Shown here one piece after another: positions 17,662 to 26,654 of a stretch of DNA of 64,000 nucleotides. Source of the stretch: Xanthobacteraceae bacterium (lineage in GTDB: Bacteria > Pseudomonadota > Alphaproteobacteria > Rhizobiales > Xanthobacteraceae). Location: NCBI GenBank assembly GCA_023954195.1, contig JAMLIK010000002.1, forward strand, positions 806,001-870,000. Reading direction: 5' to 3'. Below the pieces are notes generated by a model. That model did no database searches. It was not told the DNA's origin and saw nothing but the letters and a program-made list of their open reading frames with translations. Every line of letters starts with the position of its first letter. The first letter of the stretch is position 1. Position numbers and translations under genes: made by a program.

Positions 17662-18492
17662 TCAGGCCGCCTTGTCGGCCGCCCGCGCGGCGAGATACGC
17701 GGCGAAGCCCTCGTCGGTTCTCGCGGCGCGCGCATAGCGTATGATCTCGGCGGTGTCGGTCGGATATTCGCCCCACAGCCCGTAGGGCCACGCGCCGTTC
17801 GACGCCACCGCGATGTCGCTGACGTAGAGCGCCGGCAGCGTGCCGGCGGCGCTGAGTTCGTCGGCGAGAAGGTTGTTCTCGACCACGCGCTCGACCGTGA
17901 CCAGGGTGGTGGCCGAGGCATAGGCCATCGCCGCGAGTTCGCGCCGCCGGCCGATCCAGACGTTGCCGAAGCGGTCGGCCATCGGCGCATGGAAGATCGC
18001 GACGTCGGGCTTGATCGCCGGAATCAGCACGACGGGATCGGCGCTGTCCGCGAACGGATTCTCGATCACCTTCCAGTCGTCGCGAAACTTGAGAAGGTCG
18101 CTTTCGAGCAGGCCGCGCATCGGCATGAAGGGGCTGCCCTTCTGCGCCGCCATCAGGCCGGCGTGGATGGCGGGGCAGGTGGCGTCCTTGAGTTTGATTT
18201 GTCCGCTCTTGACGGCGCGATTGAAACAGGGCGCGCCGCCGGCCTCGCCGAGCGTCATGGCGCTGGTCTCGACCGAGCGGACCAGGCCGGCGCCGATCAG
18301 GATGTCGCCCTGCATGCCCCCGGTCGGAACGTTGACGATGTGCAGGTCGCCGGCCCCGCGCGCGAGCAGCGCCCAGGTCATCGCCATCGAGACGCCGGCG
18401 TAATCGACCGGCAGCGCCAGCGCCATGCCCGGCTCGACCGCCCCGGCCAGCCGGTCGAGGTCCGCGATGGGGGCGGAGTTGGATGGCGGCAT
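17662..18492 (-). CDS. CoA-transferase subunit A
   Basis: ATG at 18492 follows a GGGAGA ribosome site and gives 276 residues; a longer frame from 18609 would run through the operator region and is rejected. The family shows in HIVNVPTGGMQGDILIGAGLVRSVETS, LGEAGGAPCFNRAVKSG, VVLIPAIKPDVAIFHAPMADRFGNVWIGRRRE. This is the first gene of the leftward operon. CoA-transferase as the first committed enzyme suggests activation of a carboxylic acid. Confidence 0.87.
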   Translation of the reverse strand: MPPSNSAPIADLDRLAGAVEPGMALALPVDYAGVSMAMTWALLARGAGDLHIVNVPTGGMQGDILIGAGLVRSVETSAMTLGEAGGAPCFNRAVKSGQIKLKDATCPAIHAGLMAAQKGSPFMPMRGLLESDLLKFRDDWKVIENPFADSADPVVLIPAIKPDVAIFHAPMADRFGNVWIGRRRELAAMAYASATTLVTVERVVENNLLADELSAAGTLPALYVSDIAVASNGAWPYGLWGEYPTDTAEIIRYARAARTDEGFAAYLAARAADKAA

Positions 18493-18554
18493 CGGCCTGT
18501 CTCCCTTGCGTCCACGGCGGCGGGGGCATCCGGCCGGGATCGGTATTGGCTTTT

Positions 18555-18591
18555 GTTCTATAATATAGAACGAAATTCTGATATTCAGAAT
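18555..18591 (-). promoter_or_regulatory. Leftward catabolic promoter with two palindromic operators
   Basis: Reading leftward, TTCTGA (18590-18585) and TATATT (18567-18562), 17 bases apart, form a plausible promoter. The -10 box is inside GTTCTATAATATAGAAC (18555-18571). The -35 box is inside a second palindrome with arms ATTCTGA and TCAGAAT (18575-18591). The start codon of the first gene is at 18492. The IclR-type regulator of the locus is the obvious candidate to bind. Confidence 0.65.
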
Positions 18592-18731
18592 AGCCGACGC
18601 TCCCGTCATGTCAATCAGTCCCGTCCGACCGCGACGCGGAGGTGCGATGCCGCGAACGCGGGGCTGCGGCCGGCGGCGTCAGCACCGTCTTGACAAGCGC
18701 CACGTCATCACGGACCATAACGTGGAATTGT

Positions 18732-18748
18732 GTTCTATAATGTAGAAC
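18732..18748 (+). promoter_or_regulatory. Rightward operator with embedded -10 box
   Basis: GTTCTATAATGTAGAAC differs by one base from the palindrome at 18555-18571. It contains a perfect TATAAT (18736-18741). A clear -35 box at the right distance is not seen, which would fit an activated or weak promoter. The ABC transporter ATPase gene starts 18 bases downstream, with GGAGG at 18752 and GAGG just before its ATG. Confidence 0.6.
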
Positions 18749-18766
18749 ACGGGAGGTAAGCCGAGG

Positions 18767-19918
18767 ATGAGCGATCGGACACAAAGCGCCCGGAGTCGCG
18801 AAAACAGTGACGACGCGGGTCGCGTCGCCGGCGCCGGGCGAACCGCGACGGCGATCGGAAGCAGCATTTCGATCGAGCAGGTGACGCGCCGCTACGGCGG
18901 ATTTCTCGCGATCGACAACGCCAGCCTCGCCATCGCGCCGGGCGAATTCATCACGCTTCTCGGCCCCAGCGGCAGCGGCAAGACCACGCTGCTGAATCTG
19001 ATCGCCGGATTTCAGAAGGTCGATAGCGGACGGATCCTCGTCGACGGCGCGCCGATTCAGAACATCCCGCCCTATCGGCGCGGTTTCGGCATGGTGTTCC
19101 AGAGCTACGCGCTGTTTCCCAACATGACGGTGACGCAGAACGTCGCCTTCCCGCTGCGAATGGCGGGGATCGGCCGCGCCGAGACCGAGCGCCGCGTCGC
19201 CGAGACGCTGGAGATGATGCGGCTTTCGGCGCACGCGCAGAAAATGCCCAGCCAGATGAGCGGCGGCCAGCAGCAGCGCGTCGCCATCGCCCGCGCCATC
19301 GTGATGCGGCCGAAGGTGGTGCTGATGGATGAGCCGTTGAGCGCGCTCGACCGTCGCCTGCGCGAGGAAATCCAGATCGAGATCCGCGACCTGCACCAGA
19401 CCATCGGCAGCACCATCCTGTTCGTGACCCACGATCAGGGCGAGGCGCTGACGCTGAGCGACCGGATCGCGGTGCTGAACGCCGGCGAAATCGTTCAGAT
19501 CGGCTCGCCGATCGACATCTACCAGCACCCCTCGAACCCATTCGTCGCCAGTTTCATCGGGGAATCCAACCTGATCGCCGCCGACGTCGTGTCGCGCGCC
19601 GGCTCGTCGCTGACGTTGAAAAGCCGGGCCGGCGTGGTGTTCCACGCCGAAAGCAACCGGCAGACCGAGGCCGGGCAGGTGAGCGTGCTGGTCCGGCCCG
19701 AGCGGGTCCGGATCGCGCCGCAACCCGCCGCGGCGACGCTGCCGGCCGTGGTGACGTCGTCGCTGTTCCTCGGCGAACTGCTCCGCATCGAGGCCCATCT
19801 GCAAAGCGGCGAGCGCATCCTGATCCGCTGCACCAACAACGCGGTGACCGCGATGCCGGCGGTCGGCGAAACCTTGCACGTCGGCTGGGACCCCAAGGAC
19901 TGCTGGGTGCTGTCGTGA
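18767..19918 (+). CDS. ABC transporter ATP-binding protein, PotA-like
   Basis: The 383-residue protein has Walker A GPSGSGKTT (66-74), signature MSGGQQQRVAIARAI, Walker B VVLMDEPLSALDRRL and the H-loop FVTHDQGEALTLSDR. A TOBE-type domain fills the last 130 residues (VLVRPERVRIAPQ). It energises import from the periplasm in complex with the fused permease next to it. About 30 extra residues at the start lack family similarity. The gene overlaps the permease gene by four bases (GTGA). Confidence 0.93.
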   Translation: MSDRTQSARSRENSDDAGRVAGAGRTATAIGSSISIEQVTRRYGGFLAIDNASLAIAPGEFITLLGPSGSGKTTLLNLIAGFQKVDSGRILVDGAPIQNIPPYRRGFGMVFQSYALFPNMTVTQNVAFPLRMAGIGRAETERRVAETLEMMRLSAHAQKMPSQMSGGQQQRVAIARAIVMRPKVVLMDEPLSALDRRLREEIQIEIRDLHQTIGSTILFVTHDQGEALTLSDRIAVLNAGEIVQIGSPIDIYQHPSNPFVASFIGESNLIAADVVSRAGSSLTLKSRAGVVFHAESNRQTEAGQVSVLVRPERVRIAPQPAAATLPAVVTSSLFLGELLRIEAHLQSGERILIRCTNNAVTAMPAVGETLHVGWDPKDCWVLS

Positions 19919-21720
19919 CCGCCATCGACGCGCGCGCTGCACGGGACGGCCGGGCCGATCGTCGCAACCTGTTCGGGAACCCGGCGTGGCTGCTGTTGCC
20001 GGCCGGTCTTTTCCTGGCCTTCATCTACGCGCTGCCGCTGCTCGACCTGTTTCGCCTCAGCATCGGCGGGCCGACGCTGCTCGCGCATTACGAGCGCGTC
20101 TTCTCGGTCCCGCTTTATTGGGATTCGCTGGTGCGCACGATCGGCATTTCGTTGTCGGTCGCCACCATCTGCCTGATCTTCGGCTATCCGACGGCGCTTC
20201 TGATCCATCGCGCGTCCGGCTTCGCCAAGGTGCTGATCGCGGCCGCGATCATCCTGCCGTACTTCGTCGCGATCCTGATCCGGACCTATTCCTGGATGGT
20301 CCTGCTCGGCCGCAACGGGCCGCTGAACAAATTGCTGGTCGCGCTCGGCATCCTCGATGCGCCGGCGCAGCTTCTGTTCAATCGCGGCGCCGTGCTGCTC
20401 GGGATTTCCGCGGTGTTGCTGCCGCTGATGGTGCTGAGCATTTACAGCAGCGTGTCGCGGATCAACGAGGGCTTGACGCGCGCGGCGCTGGCGAGCGGCG
20501 CGGGGCCGATCGCGGTGTTCTGGCGCGTGCTGCTGCCGCTGACCTTTCCCGGCATGGGCGCGGGCTTTCTCCTGGTCTTCGTCACCTCGCTCGGCTTCTT
20601 CATCACGCCGACCCTGCTCGGCGGGCCGGGCGACCAGATGTTCGCCATGCACATCACCCAGCAGGCGGATTTCCTGAGCAGCGAAGGGTTTTTGCAGGCG
20701 CTGGGCGTGGTGCTGCTGGTCATCACGCTGGCCGTGGTCGCTGTCGCGGGCCGCTTTCTCGGCTTTGAATTCATCTGGGGCGGCGGCCAGATTTCCCAAC
20801 CCGGCGTGACCGCGTCATCGACGGGACGCAAGGCCCCGGCGAAAGCGGCCGCCGGATCCGGCGGCGCGCTCACATCGTTTCTCGCCGAGGCCATCGGCTG
20901 GCCGCTGCTCCGGCTGCTCGGCAAGCTGCCGGCCTCGACCGGGTCGATCACGGTCGGAACGCTCGGCGGATTCGTCATCCTGGTGCTGCTGGTGCCGATC
21001 GCCGCCGTCATCGTCATCTCGTTCAGCAAGTCCAGCTACCTGATGTTTCCGCCGCCGGGGTTCTCGCTGCGCTGGTACGAGAAATTCTTCTCGGATTCGC
21101 AATGGATGGCGTCTTTCGTCACCTCGCTCACCGTCGCGGTGATCTCGTCGGTGATCGCGGTGGTGTTCGGCACCTCGGCCGCGCTCGGCATCGTCCGCAG
21201 CAACATTCGCGGCAAGACGGCGATCATGCTGCTTCTGGTCAGCCCGCTGGTGGTGCCGACGGTGGTGCTCGGCCTGTCGCTCTACAGCCTGTATCTGCGG
21301 CTGGATCTGGTGGGCACGGTCTATGGCCTGGCGGCGGCGCACGCCATCGGCGGCATTCCGCTGGTGGTCGTCATCGTCGCGGCCAGCTTGCAGGGAATCG
21401 ATCCGAAGCTAGAGCAGGCGGCCACGGTGCACGGCGCTTCCCCGCTCACGGTGTTTCGCCTGGTGATCCTGCCCGGCATCGCGCCCGGCATCGCGGCGGC
21501 GGCTTTTTTCGCGTTTCTGCACTCCTTCGACGAACTCGTTCTGTCGCTGTTTCTGTCCAGCGCCCACCTGACGACGCTGCCGCTGCGGCTCTGGGCGGAT
21601 GTCAACTACCAGCTCAATCCCGTGCTCGCGGTGGTGTCCACGCTCGAGGTTCTGCTGGTCGTGATCGGAATCGTGCTGGCGCGCCCGGTCCTCGCCCGCA
21701 GGGGGGCGGGGCACGCCTGA
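19915..21720 (+). CDS. Fused double-domain ABC permease, PotB-PotC-like
   Basis: GTG at 19915 overlaps the ATPase stop. The 601-residue protein contains two complete MetI-like permease halves joined by a polar linker near residues 290-330. The first half has an EAA-type loop (LTRAALASGAGPIAVFWRVLLPLTFPG) and the second has LEQAATVHGASPLTVFRLVILPGIAPG. About six membrane segments per half are visible. PotB and PotC are normally separate proteins. The single chain would replace the heterodimer in the importer. Confidence 0.9.
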   Translation: MTAIDARAARDGRADRRNLFGNPAWLLLPAGLFLAFIYALPLLDLFRLSIGGPTLLAHYERVFSVPLYWDSLVRTIGISLSVATICLIFGYPTALLIHRASGFAKVLIAAAIILPYFVAILIRTYSWMVLLGRNGPLNKLLVALGILDAPAQLLFNRGAVLLGISAVLLPLMVLSIYSSVSRINEGLTRAALASGAGPIAVFWRVLLPLTFPGMGAGFLLVFVTSLGFFITPTLLGGPGDQMFAMHITQQADFLSSEGFLQALGVVLLVITLAVVAVAGRFLGFEFIWGGGQISQPGVTASSTGRKAPAKAAAGSGGALTSFLAEAIGWPLLRLLGKLPASTGSITVGTLGGFVILVLLVPIAAVIVISFSKSSYLMFPPPGFSLRWYEKFFSDSQWMASFVTSLTVAVISSVIAVVFGTSAALGIVRSNIRGKTAIMLLLVSPLVVPTVVLGLSLYSLYLRLDLVGTVYGLAAAHAIGGIPLVVVIVAASLQGIDPKLEQAATVHGASPLTVFRLVILPGIAPGIAAAAFFAFLHSFDELVLSLFLSSAHLTTLPLRLWADVNYQLNPVLAVVSTLEVLLVVIGIVLARPVLARRGAGHA

Positions 21721-21769
21721 TCGATATCAAAACGGTGGAATCAACTGCAAAGAGAGGAGACGACGAGCG

Positions 21770-22867
21770 ATGACTAAATCCGGTTTCTGGAAAAGCTGCG
21801 CATCCACGATCGCCGCACTGGCCCTTTCGGCCGCCGCGGCGAGCCAGGCTCAGGCCCAGAGCAAGCAGGTGGTGATGCAGGACCCCGGCGGCGCTTACGG
21901 CGAGGCCCTGCGCAAGATCATGTACGATCCGTTCGAGAAGGAGACCGGCATCAAGGTCGTGACCGTGCAGGAGGCCCGCAGCGGCCCGCGCATCAAGGCC
22001 CAGATCGAAGCCGGCAAGACCGAGTGGGATCTGGTTTTCATCTTCGATCAGGAAACCCGGCTGCTCGGCGACTGCTGCCTGGCCAACATCGACTACGACA
22101 AACTGTCGCCGGAAGCGCAGAAGACGCTGAAATCGCTGCCGGCCTACGCGGTGCGCCCGAACGGCGTGGCGTTGCAGGTGATCGGCGTCGCCATGACCTA
22201 CAACACCAACACCTACAACAAGCCGGACAAGCAGCCGCAGAACTGGGCCGATTTCTGGGACGTCAAGAAATTCCCCGGCAAGCGCTGCCTGCCGGGCTGG
22301 TCGCGGTTCGTGTTCGAGGCGGCGCTGATGGCGGACGGCGTCGCCAAGGACAAGCTCTACCCGATCGACATGGAGCGGGCGCTCAAGAAGATCGCCGAGC
22401 TGAAGCCGTATGTCGCCAAGTGGTGGCAGACCTCGGCGCAGGCCCCGCAGTTGATGCTCGACGGCGAGGCCGACATGTGCATGGCCTACACCGGCCGCAT
22501 CAGCACCCTGATTACCGACGAAGGCGCGCCGCTGGCGCTGAACTGGAACCAGGGATTCGTCTATTACGACTTCTTCTCGATCCCGAAGAATTCGCCGAAC
22601 CCGGAGAACGCCCTCAAGCTGTTGTCGTACCGCATGGACGCCAAGCGGGCGGCGGCGCTGGCCACCGCCTATCCGGTGACGCTGCCGTCGCCGCTGGTGT
22701 TCGAGGCGGCCGACCCCAAGGTGCGCAAATACTGGGCGAACAACCCGGAAAACGTCGCCAAGGCGATTCAGTGGAGCGCCGACTACTGGGGGGCGAAGTC
22801 CCCGGACGGCCGCACCACCAACGAGGAATACGCACAGGAAAAGCTCAACGCCCTGCTTGCGAAATAA
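21770..22867 (+). CDS. Periplasmic substrate-binding protein, PotD/family 1-like
   Basis: The 365-residue protein begins with a signal peptide (MTKSGFWKSC..., hydrophobic core, ASQAQAQ cleavage region near residue 29). The mature part starts with KQVVMQDPGGAYGEALRKIMYDPFEKETGIKV, and has WDLVFIFDQET and NWADFWDVKKFPGKR, all typical of PotD/iron-type extracellular solute-binding proteins. It captures the locus substrate and delivers it to the fused permease. The ligand cannot be deduced; the polyamine Asp/Glu set is not obvious. Confidence 0.9.
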   Translation: MTKSGFWKSCASTIAALALSAAAASQAQAQSKQVVMQDPGGAYGEALRKIMYDPFEKETGIKVVTVQEARSGPRIKAQIEAGKTEWDLVFIFDQETRLLGDCCLANIDYDKLSPEAQKTLKSLPAYAVRPNGVALQVIGVAMTYNTNTYNKPDKQPQNWADFWDVKKFPGKRCLPGWSRFVFEAALMADGVAKDKLYPIDMERALKKIAELKPYVAKWWQTSAQAPQLMLDGEADMCMAYTGRISTLITDEGAPLALNWNQGFVYYDFFSIPKNSPNPENALKLLSYRMDAKRAAALATAYPVTLPSPLVFEAADPKVRKYWANNPENVAKAIQWSADYWGAKSPDGRTTNEEYAQEKLNALLAK

Positions 22868-22950
22868 TCGCGGCGACGACTTAGTACGGTTTCCGCAACA
22901 GGAGATGGCCCTGGGACGAATCGATCGGCTCGCCCCAGGGCACGCATGGC

Positions 22951-23739
22951 ATGGACAAGGCATTCATCAAGGGGCTCCGGTTGATCGAGGTTCTGTCGCT
23001 CAGCGACAAGCCGCGCGGCGTCACCGATCTTGCCAACGATCTGCAACTGACCAAGAGCAACGTCCATCGCCTGCTGGTCACGTTGCAGCAACAGGGATAT
23101 GTCCGTCAGATCCCGCAGCAGAGCGACTATGAACTGACGACGAAGATCTGGGAGCTGGGCAGCCACGTCATCGGCCGCATGGATCTTCCCAGGATCGCCC
23201 GGCCCTCGATGGAATGGCTGGCGCAGAAGACCCGCGAGACCATTCACCTCTCGGTGCTCGACGATACCGACGTGGTCTATGTCGACAAGATCGAGAGCGA
23301 ACATCATATCCGCGCCCATACCAGCGTCGGCTGGCGCGCGCCGGCCTGGACGGTGGCCACCGGCAAGGCGATGCTGGCCCGGATGCCGGACGATTATCTG
23401 CTGCGGTTCAAGGGCCACTTTCGGCAGTACACGCCGACATCGAAGGCGTCGCTTGAGGCGTTGCGTCAGGACATCAAGACGATCCGGATGCAGGGATTCG
23501 CGGCGGTTTACCACGGCGAATGGCGCGAGGGCATCGCCGCGGTGGCCTGCGCCATCGTCGATCGCTCGAATCGGCTGGTCGGCGGGATCGGCATGTCCGG
23601 GCCGGATACGCGGGTGAAGAAGGCGCAGATCAAGGAATGCTCGGCCTACGTCATGGCCGCGGCGGCGGAAGTGAGCCGGCTATACGGCTACTTGCCGCCC
23701 AAGACTGACAACAAGACTGACAGCAAGGCCGATAAATAG
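22951..23739 (+). CDS. IclR-family transcriptional regulator
   Basis: The 262-residue protein has the IclR winged helix-turn-helix at the start (GLRLIEVLSLSDKPRGVTDLANDLQLTKSNVHRLLVTLQQQGYV, about 8-52) and the effector domain after residue 80 (LSVLDDTDVVYVDKIESEH, ATGKAMLARM, GGIGMSGPDTRV). It lies last in the transporter operon, 83 bases after the binding protein. It is the natural candidate to bind the GTTCTATAATRTAGAAC palindromes between the divergent operons and respond to a pathway metabolite. Confidence 0.92.
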   Translation: MDKAFIKGLRLIEVLSLSDKPRGVTDLANDLQLTKSNVHRLLVTLQQQGYVRQIPQQSDYELTTKIWELGSHVIGRMDLPRIARPSMEWLAQKTRETIHLSVLDDTDVVYVDKIESEHHIRAHTSVGWRAPAWTVATGKAMLARMPDDYLLRFKGHFRQYTPTSKASLEALRQDIKTIRMQGFAAVYHGEWREGIAAVACAIVDRSNRLVGGIGMSGPDTRVKKAQIKECSAYVMAAAAEVSRLYGYLPPKTDNKTDSKADK

Positions 23740-23958
23740 CGATTCCGCACGAAAGTAAGGGTCGGCCCGCCGCGGATTCGCGCAAAACGAGAGCCCGGCG
23801 CCAGGCTCGGGCGCCCGCCCCGCCATGCTTAACGAAATGCCAACACAGTTGGGCCAGATTTCCCCGGCATGGATGGAATGGTTGCGGCGCTCGCCCGCCT
23901 CCTCGCGCCGGGGCGGGGCGCGGGTTTCGGGCCGCTCAATCGAAACGACGGTCGGCTG

Positions 23959-24405
23959 ATGCGCACCACGGGGTTGATGGGTTTTGTGATCGCGGCGGCG
24001 ATGGTCGCGCCGGCGCGCGCCGATCTGCGCATCACCCGCGATCACGGCGGCTATGTCACTGAATACAAGGCGAAATACGAGCGCATCCGCGCCAAGGGCG
24101 AGCGCGTCATCATCGACGGCATCTGCAATTCCGCCTGCACGATGGTGTTCGGCATCGTGCCGATGAACAAGATCTGCGTGACGCCGCGCGCCAGCCTCGG
24201 CTTTCATCAAGCCTATTACGACAAGGCGTTCACCTTCGGCATCAAGGTTCTCAGCCCGCAGGGAACCTCGGACCTGATGGCCTACTATCCCTCGACCGTG
24301 AAGGACTGGATCCGCCGCAACGGCGGCCTCACGCCCGAGATGAAGAAGATCCGCAACGGGCCGGAGCTATGGAAGATCGTCGATCCGTGCCCGGAGGAGT
24401 TTTGA
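23959..24405 (+). CDS. Exported ClpP/SppA-fold-like protein (COG3904-like)
   Basis: From ATG 23959 the protein has 148 residues and starts with a clear signal peptide (LMGFVIAAAMVAPARA before DLRITRDHGG). A longer start at 23869 is possible but buries the signal. The core IDGICNSACTMVFGIVP matches the C-x-SAC-T nucleophile region of predicted periplasmic ClpP-like proteins, and LGFHQAYY follows. A catalytic Ser in NSACT is plausible. The role is unknown. It converges on the class III alcohol dehydrogenase gene. Confidence 0.7.
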   Translation: MRTTGLMGFVIAAAMVAPARADLRITRDHGGYVTEYKAKYERIRAKGERVIIDGICNSACTMVFGIVPMNKICVTPRASLGFHQAYYDKAFTFGIKVLSPQGTSDLMAYYPSTVKDWIRRNGGLTPEMKKIRNGPELWKIVDPCPEEF

Positions 24406-24439
24406 TCGGCGGTTCGCCGCAACGTGCTCGAACAACTCC

Positions 24440-24471
24440 GGCGTCGTCCCCGCCTGCGCGGGGACGACGCC
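24440..24471. terminator. Hairpin between convergent genes
   Basis: A perfect 12-bp stem (GGCGTCGTCCCC/GGGGACGACGCC) with an eight-base loop is followed by a short TTT on the + side. It lies between two convergent genes and may end both transcripts. The core CGTCGTCC..CGC..GCG..GGACGACG recurs at 52.3, 52.5, 55.98 and 56.09 kb, so it is also a member of a dispersed repeat family. Confidence 0.5.
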
Positions 24472-24518
24472 TTTCGTGTGGTTAATTCTTCCACAAAGCG
24501 GATCTCATCCCCGCCGCC

Positions 24519-25646
24519 TCAGAACGTCACCACGCTCCTGATCGATTCCCCCCTGTGCATCAGGTCGAACGCCTTGTTGATGTCGGCGAGCGGCATGACG
24601 TGGGTAATCATCGGGTCGATCTCGATCTTGCCCTGCATGTACCAGTCGACGATCCTCGGCACGTCGGTGCGGCCGCGCGCGCCGCCGAACGCGGTGCCCT
24701 TCCAGGTGCGGCCGGTGACGAGCTGGAACGGCCGCGTCGCGATTTCCGCGCCGGCGGGCGCCACGCCGATGATGATCGACTGGCCCCAGCCGCGATGGCA
24801 GGCTTCCAGCGCCTGGCGCATCACCGTGACGTTGCCGGTGCAATCGAAGGTGTAATCGGCGCCGCCGATCTGGTCTTCGCCGGATTTCGTCATGTCGACG
24901 AGGTAGGGGACGAGGTCCTTGCCGACCTCCTTCGGATTGACGAAATGGGTCATGCCGAAGCGTTCGCCCCACGCCTTGCGGTCGTTGTTGAGGTCGACGC
25001 CGATAATCATGTCGGCGCCGGCGAGCCGCAGCCCCTGCAACACGTTCAGCCCGATGCCGCCTAGCCCGAACACGATCGCTTTCGCGCCGGGCTCGACCCT
25101 GGCGGTGTTGAGCACCGCGCCGATGCCGGTGGTGACGCCGCAGCCGATGTAGCAGACCTTGTCGAACGGCGCGTCCTCGCGGATTTTCGCCACCGCGATC
25201 TCCGGCAACACGGTGTAGTTGGCGAAGGTCGAGGTGCCCATGTAGTGGTGGATCGGCTCGCCGCCCAGCGAGAACCGCGAGCTGCCGTCCGGCATCAGGC
25301 CCTGGCCTTGCGTGGCGCGGATCGCGGTGCACAGGTTGGTCTTGCGCGACAGGCAGGACGGGCACTGCCGGCATTCCGGCGTGTACAGCGGAATGACGTG
25401 ATCGCCTTTTTTCACGCTGGTGACGCCGGGGCCGACATCGACCACCACGCCCGCGCCCTCATGGCCGAGAATCGCGGGAAACAGGCCCTCCGGGTCGGCT
25501 CCCGACAAAGTAAACTCGTCGGTGTGGCAGACGCCGGTGGCCTTGATCTCCACCATCACCTCGCCCGCGCGCGGCCCGTCGAGTTGAACCGTGGTGATTT
25601 CGAGGGGCTTGCCTGCGGCGATGGCGACGGCGGCGCGAACATCCAT
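24519..25646 (-). CDS. frmA: S-(hydroxymethyl)glutathione dehydrogenase / class III alcohol dehydrogenase
   Basis: The 375-residue zinc enzyme has [24 protein letters not shown], the structural-zinc loop [15 protein letters not shown], and the NAD motif [27 protein letters not shown] is typical of class III enzymes. It oxidises the formaldehyde-glutathione adduct and also reduces S-nitrosoglutathione. It stands alone, without the esterase FghA beside it. Confidence 0.95.
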   Translation of the reverse strand: MDVRAAVAIAAGKPLEITTVQLDGPRAGEVMVEIKATGVCHTDEFTLSGADPEGLFPAILGHEGAGVVVDVGPGVTSVKKGDHVIPLYTPECRQCPSCLSRKTNLCTAIRATQGQGLMPDGSSRFSLGGEPIHHYMGTSTFANYTVLPEIAVAKIREDAPFDKVCYIGCGVTTGIGAVLNTARVEPGAKAIVFGLGGIGLNVLQGLRLAGADMIIGVDLNNDRKAWGERFGMTHFVNPKEVGKDLVPYLVDMTKSGEDQIGGADYTFDCTGNVTVMRQALEACHRGWGQSIIIGVAPAGAEIATRPFQLVTGRTWKGTAFGGARGRTDVPRIVDWYMQGKIEIDPMITHVMPLADINKAFDLMHRGESIRSVVTF

Positions 25647-25748
25647 GTCTTAATCCTGATCCTTGTCTGGCGTTATGTGAAATTGCGCGAGCGGCCCGCG
25701 CAAACCGGCATTGCCGCCCAGCATAGGTTCGGGCACTCAGGGCCGCAA

Positions 25749-26633
25749 ATGAATCGTGACATCGCCTCCGACCCCGCCGCGATGGCGGCCCAGGCCGCGC
25801 CGGCCGTCTTCGTGGTGCTGTGGAGCACCGGTTTCGTCGCGACCAAATACGCGCTGGCCGGCGCCGAGCCGCTGACCTATCTGATGTGGCGGATGCTTCT
25901 CGTCGTGGCGCTGATGGCGGCGATCGTCGCGATCGGGCGGCCGCGCTGGCCGGGCTGGAAGGGCGTCGGCCACAGCGCCGTCGCGGCGATCCTGGTGCAC
26001 GGCTTCTATCTGGCCGGCACCGCCGTCGCCATCGCCCATGCGGTGCCGGTGGGGCTGTCGGCGCTGATCCCCGGCCTGCAACCGGTGCTGATGGCGACGC
26101 TGGCCAACCGCTGGCTCGGCGAGCGCGTCACCTTGCTGCAATGGGTCGGGCTCGGCCTCGGGCTGATCGGCGTCGTGCTGATCCTGCACGGACGGCCGAT
26201 GAGCGGCGAGGTGGGGTGGGGCTGGTTCGCCTCCGGCGTGTCGCTGGTCAGCATCACCCTCGGCGCGCTGTATCAGAAGCGCTACTGCCACGACATCGAC
26301 TGGCGCAGCGGCAACCTCATTCAATACATCGCGGTCGCGGGGTTCTTCGCGCTCGGCTCCTTCGGTTTCGAGACCGGGGAGGTGCGGTGGACGCGGGAAT
26401 TCGTGCTGGCGCTGCTGTGGCTGGCGGTGGTGCTGTCGATCGGCTCGATCGCCGTGCTGTACTGGCTGATTAAGCGGCGCGGCGCGACCCAGGTCGCGAG
26501 CCTGTTCTATCTGGTGCCGGCGGTGACGGCGCTGATGGCCTACGTGCTGTTCGGCGAACGGCTGGACTGGCTGGCGATGCTCGGCATGGCGGTGTGCGCG
26601 GCGGCGGTGGGGCTGGTGGCGCGCCGGGCCTAG
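25749..26633 (+). CDS. EamA/DMT-family membrane transporter
   Basis: The 294-residue protein has about ten membrane segments and two EamA repeats (VVLWSTGFVATKYALAGAEPLTYLMWR in the first; SLFYLVPAVTALMAYVLFGERL near the end). Members export amino acids, nucleosides or other metabolites. The start at ATG 25749 is 102 bases from the divergent dehydrogenase gene. The substrate is not predictable. Confidence 0.88.
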   Translation: MNRDIASDPAAMAAQAAPAVFVVLWSTGFVATKYALAGAEPLTYLMWRMLLVVALMAAIVAIGRPRWPGWKGVGHSAVAAILVHGFYLAGTAVAIAHAVPVGLSALIPGLQPVLMATLANRWLGERVTLLQWVGLGLGLIGVVLILHGRPMSGEVGWGWFASGVSLVSITLGALYQKRYCHDIDWRSGNLIQYIAVAGFFALGSFGFETGEVRWTREFVLALLWLAVVLSIGSIAVLYWLIKRRGATQVASLFYLVPAVTALMAYVLFGERLDWLAMLGMAVCAAAVGLVARRA

Positions 26634-26654
26634 CAGATTGTTGAAAATCGCCCC

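Noticed and set aside
16877-18529. Single 550-codon frame across both CoA-transferase genes
   Set aside because: Only its last 259 codons are real subunit B. The first part is out of frame with subunit A, which has its own start at 18492 and stop at 17662.
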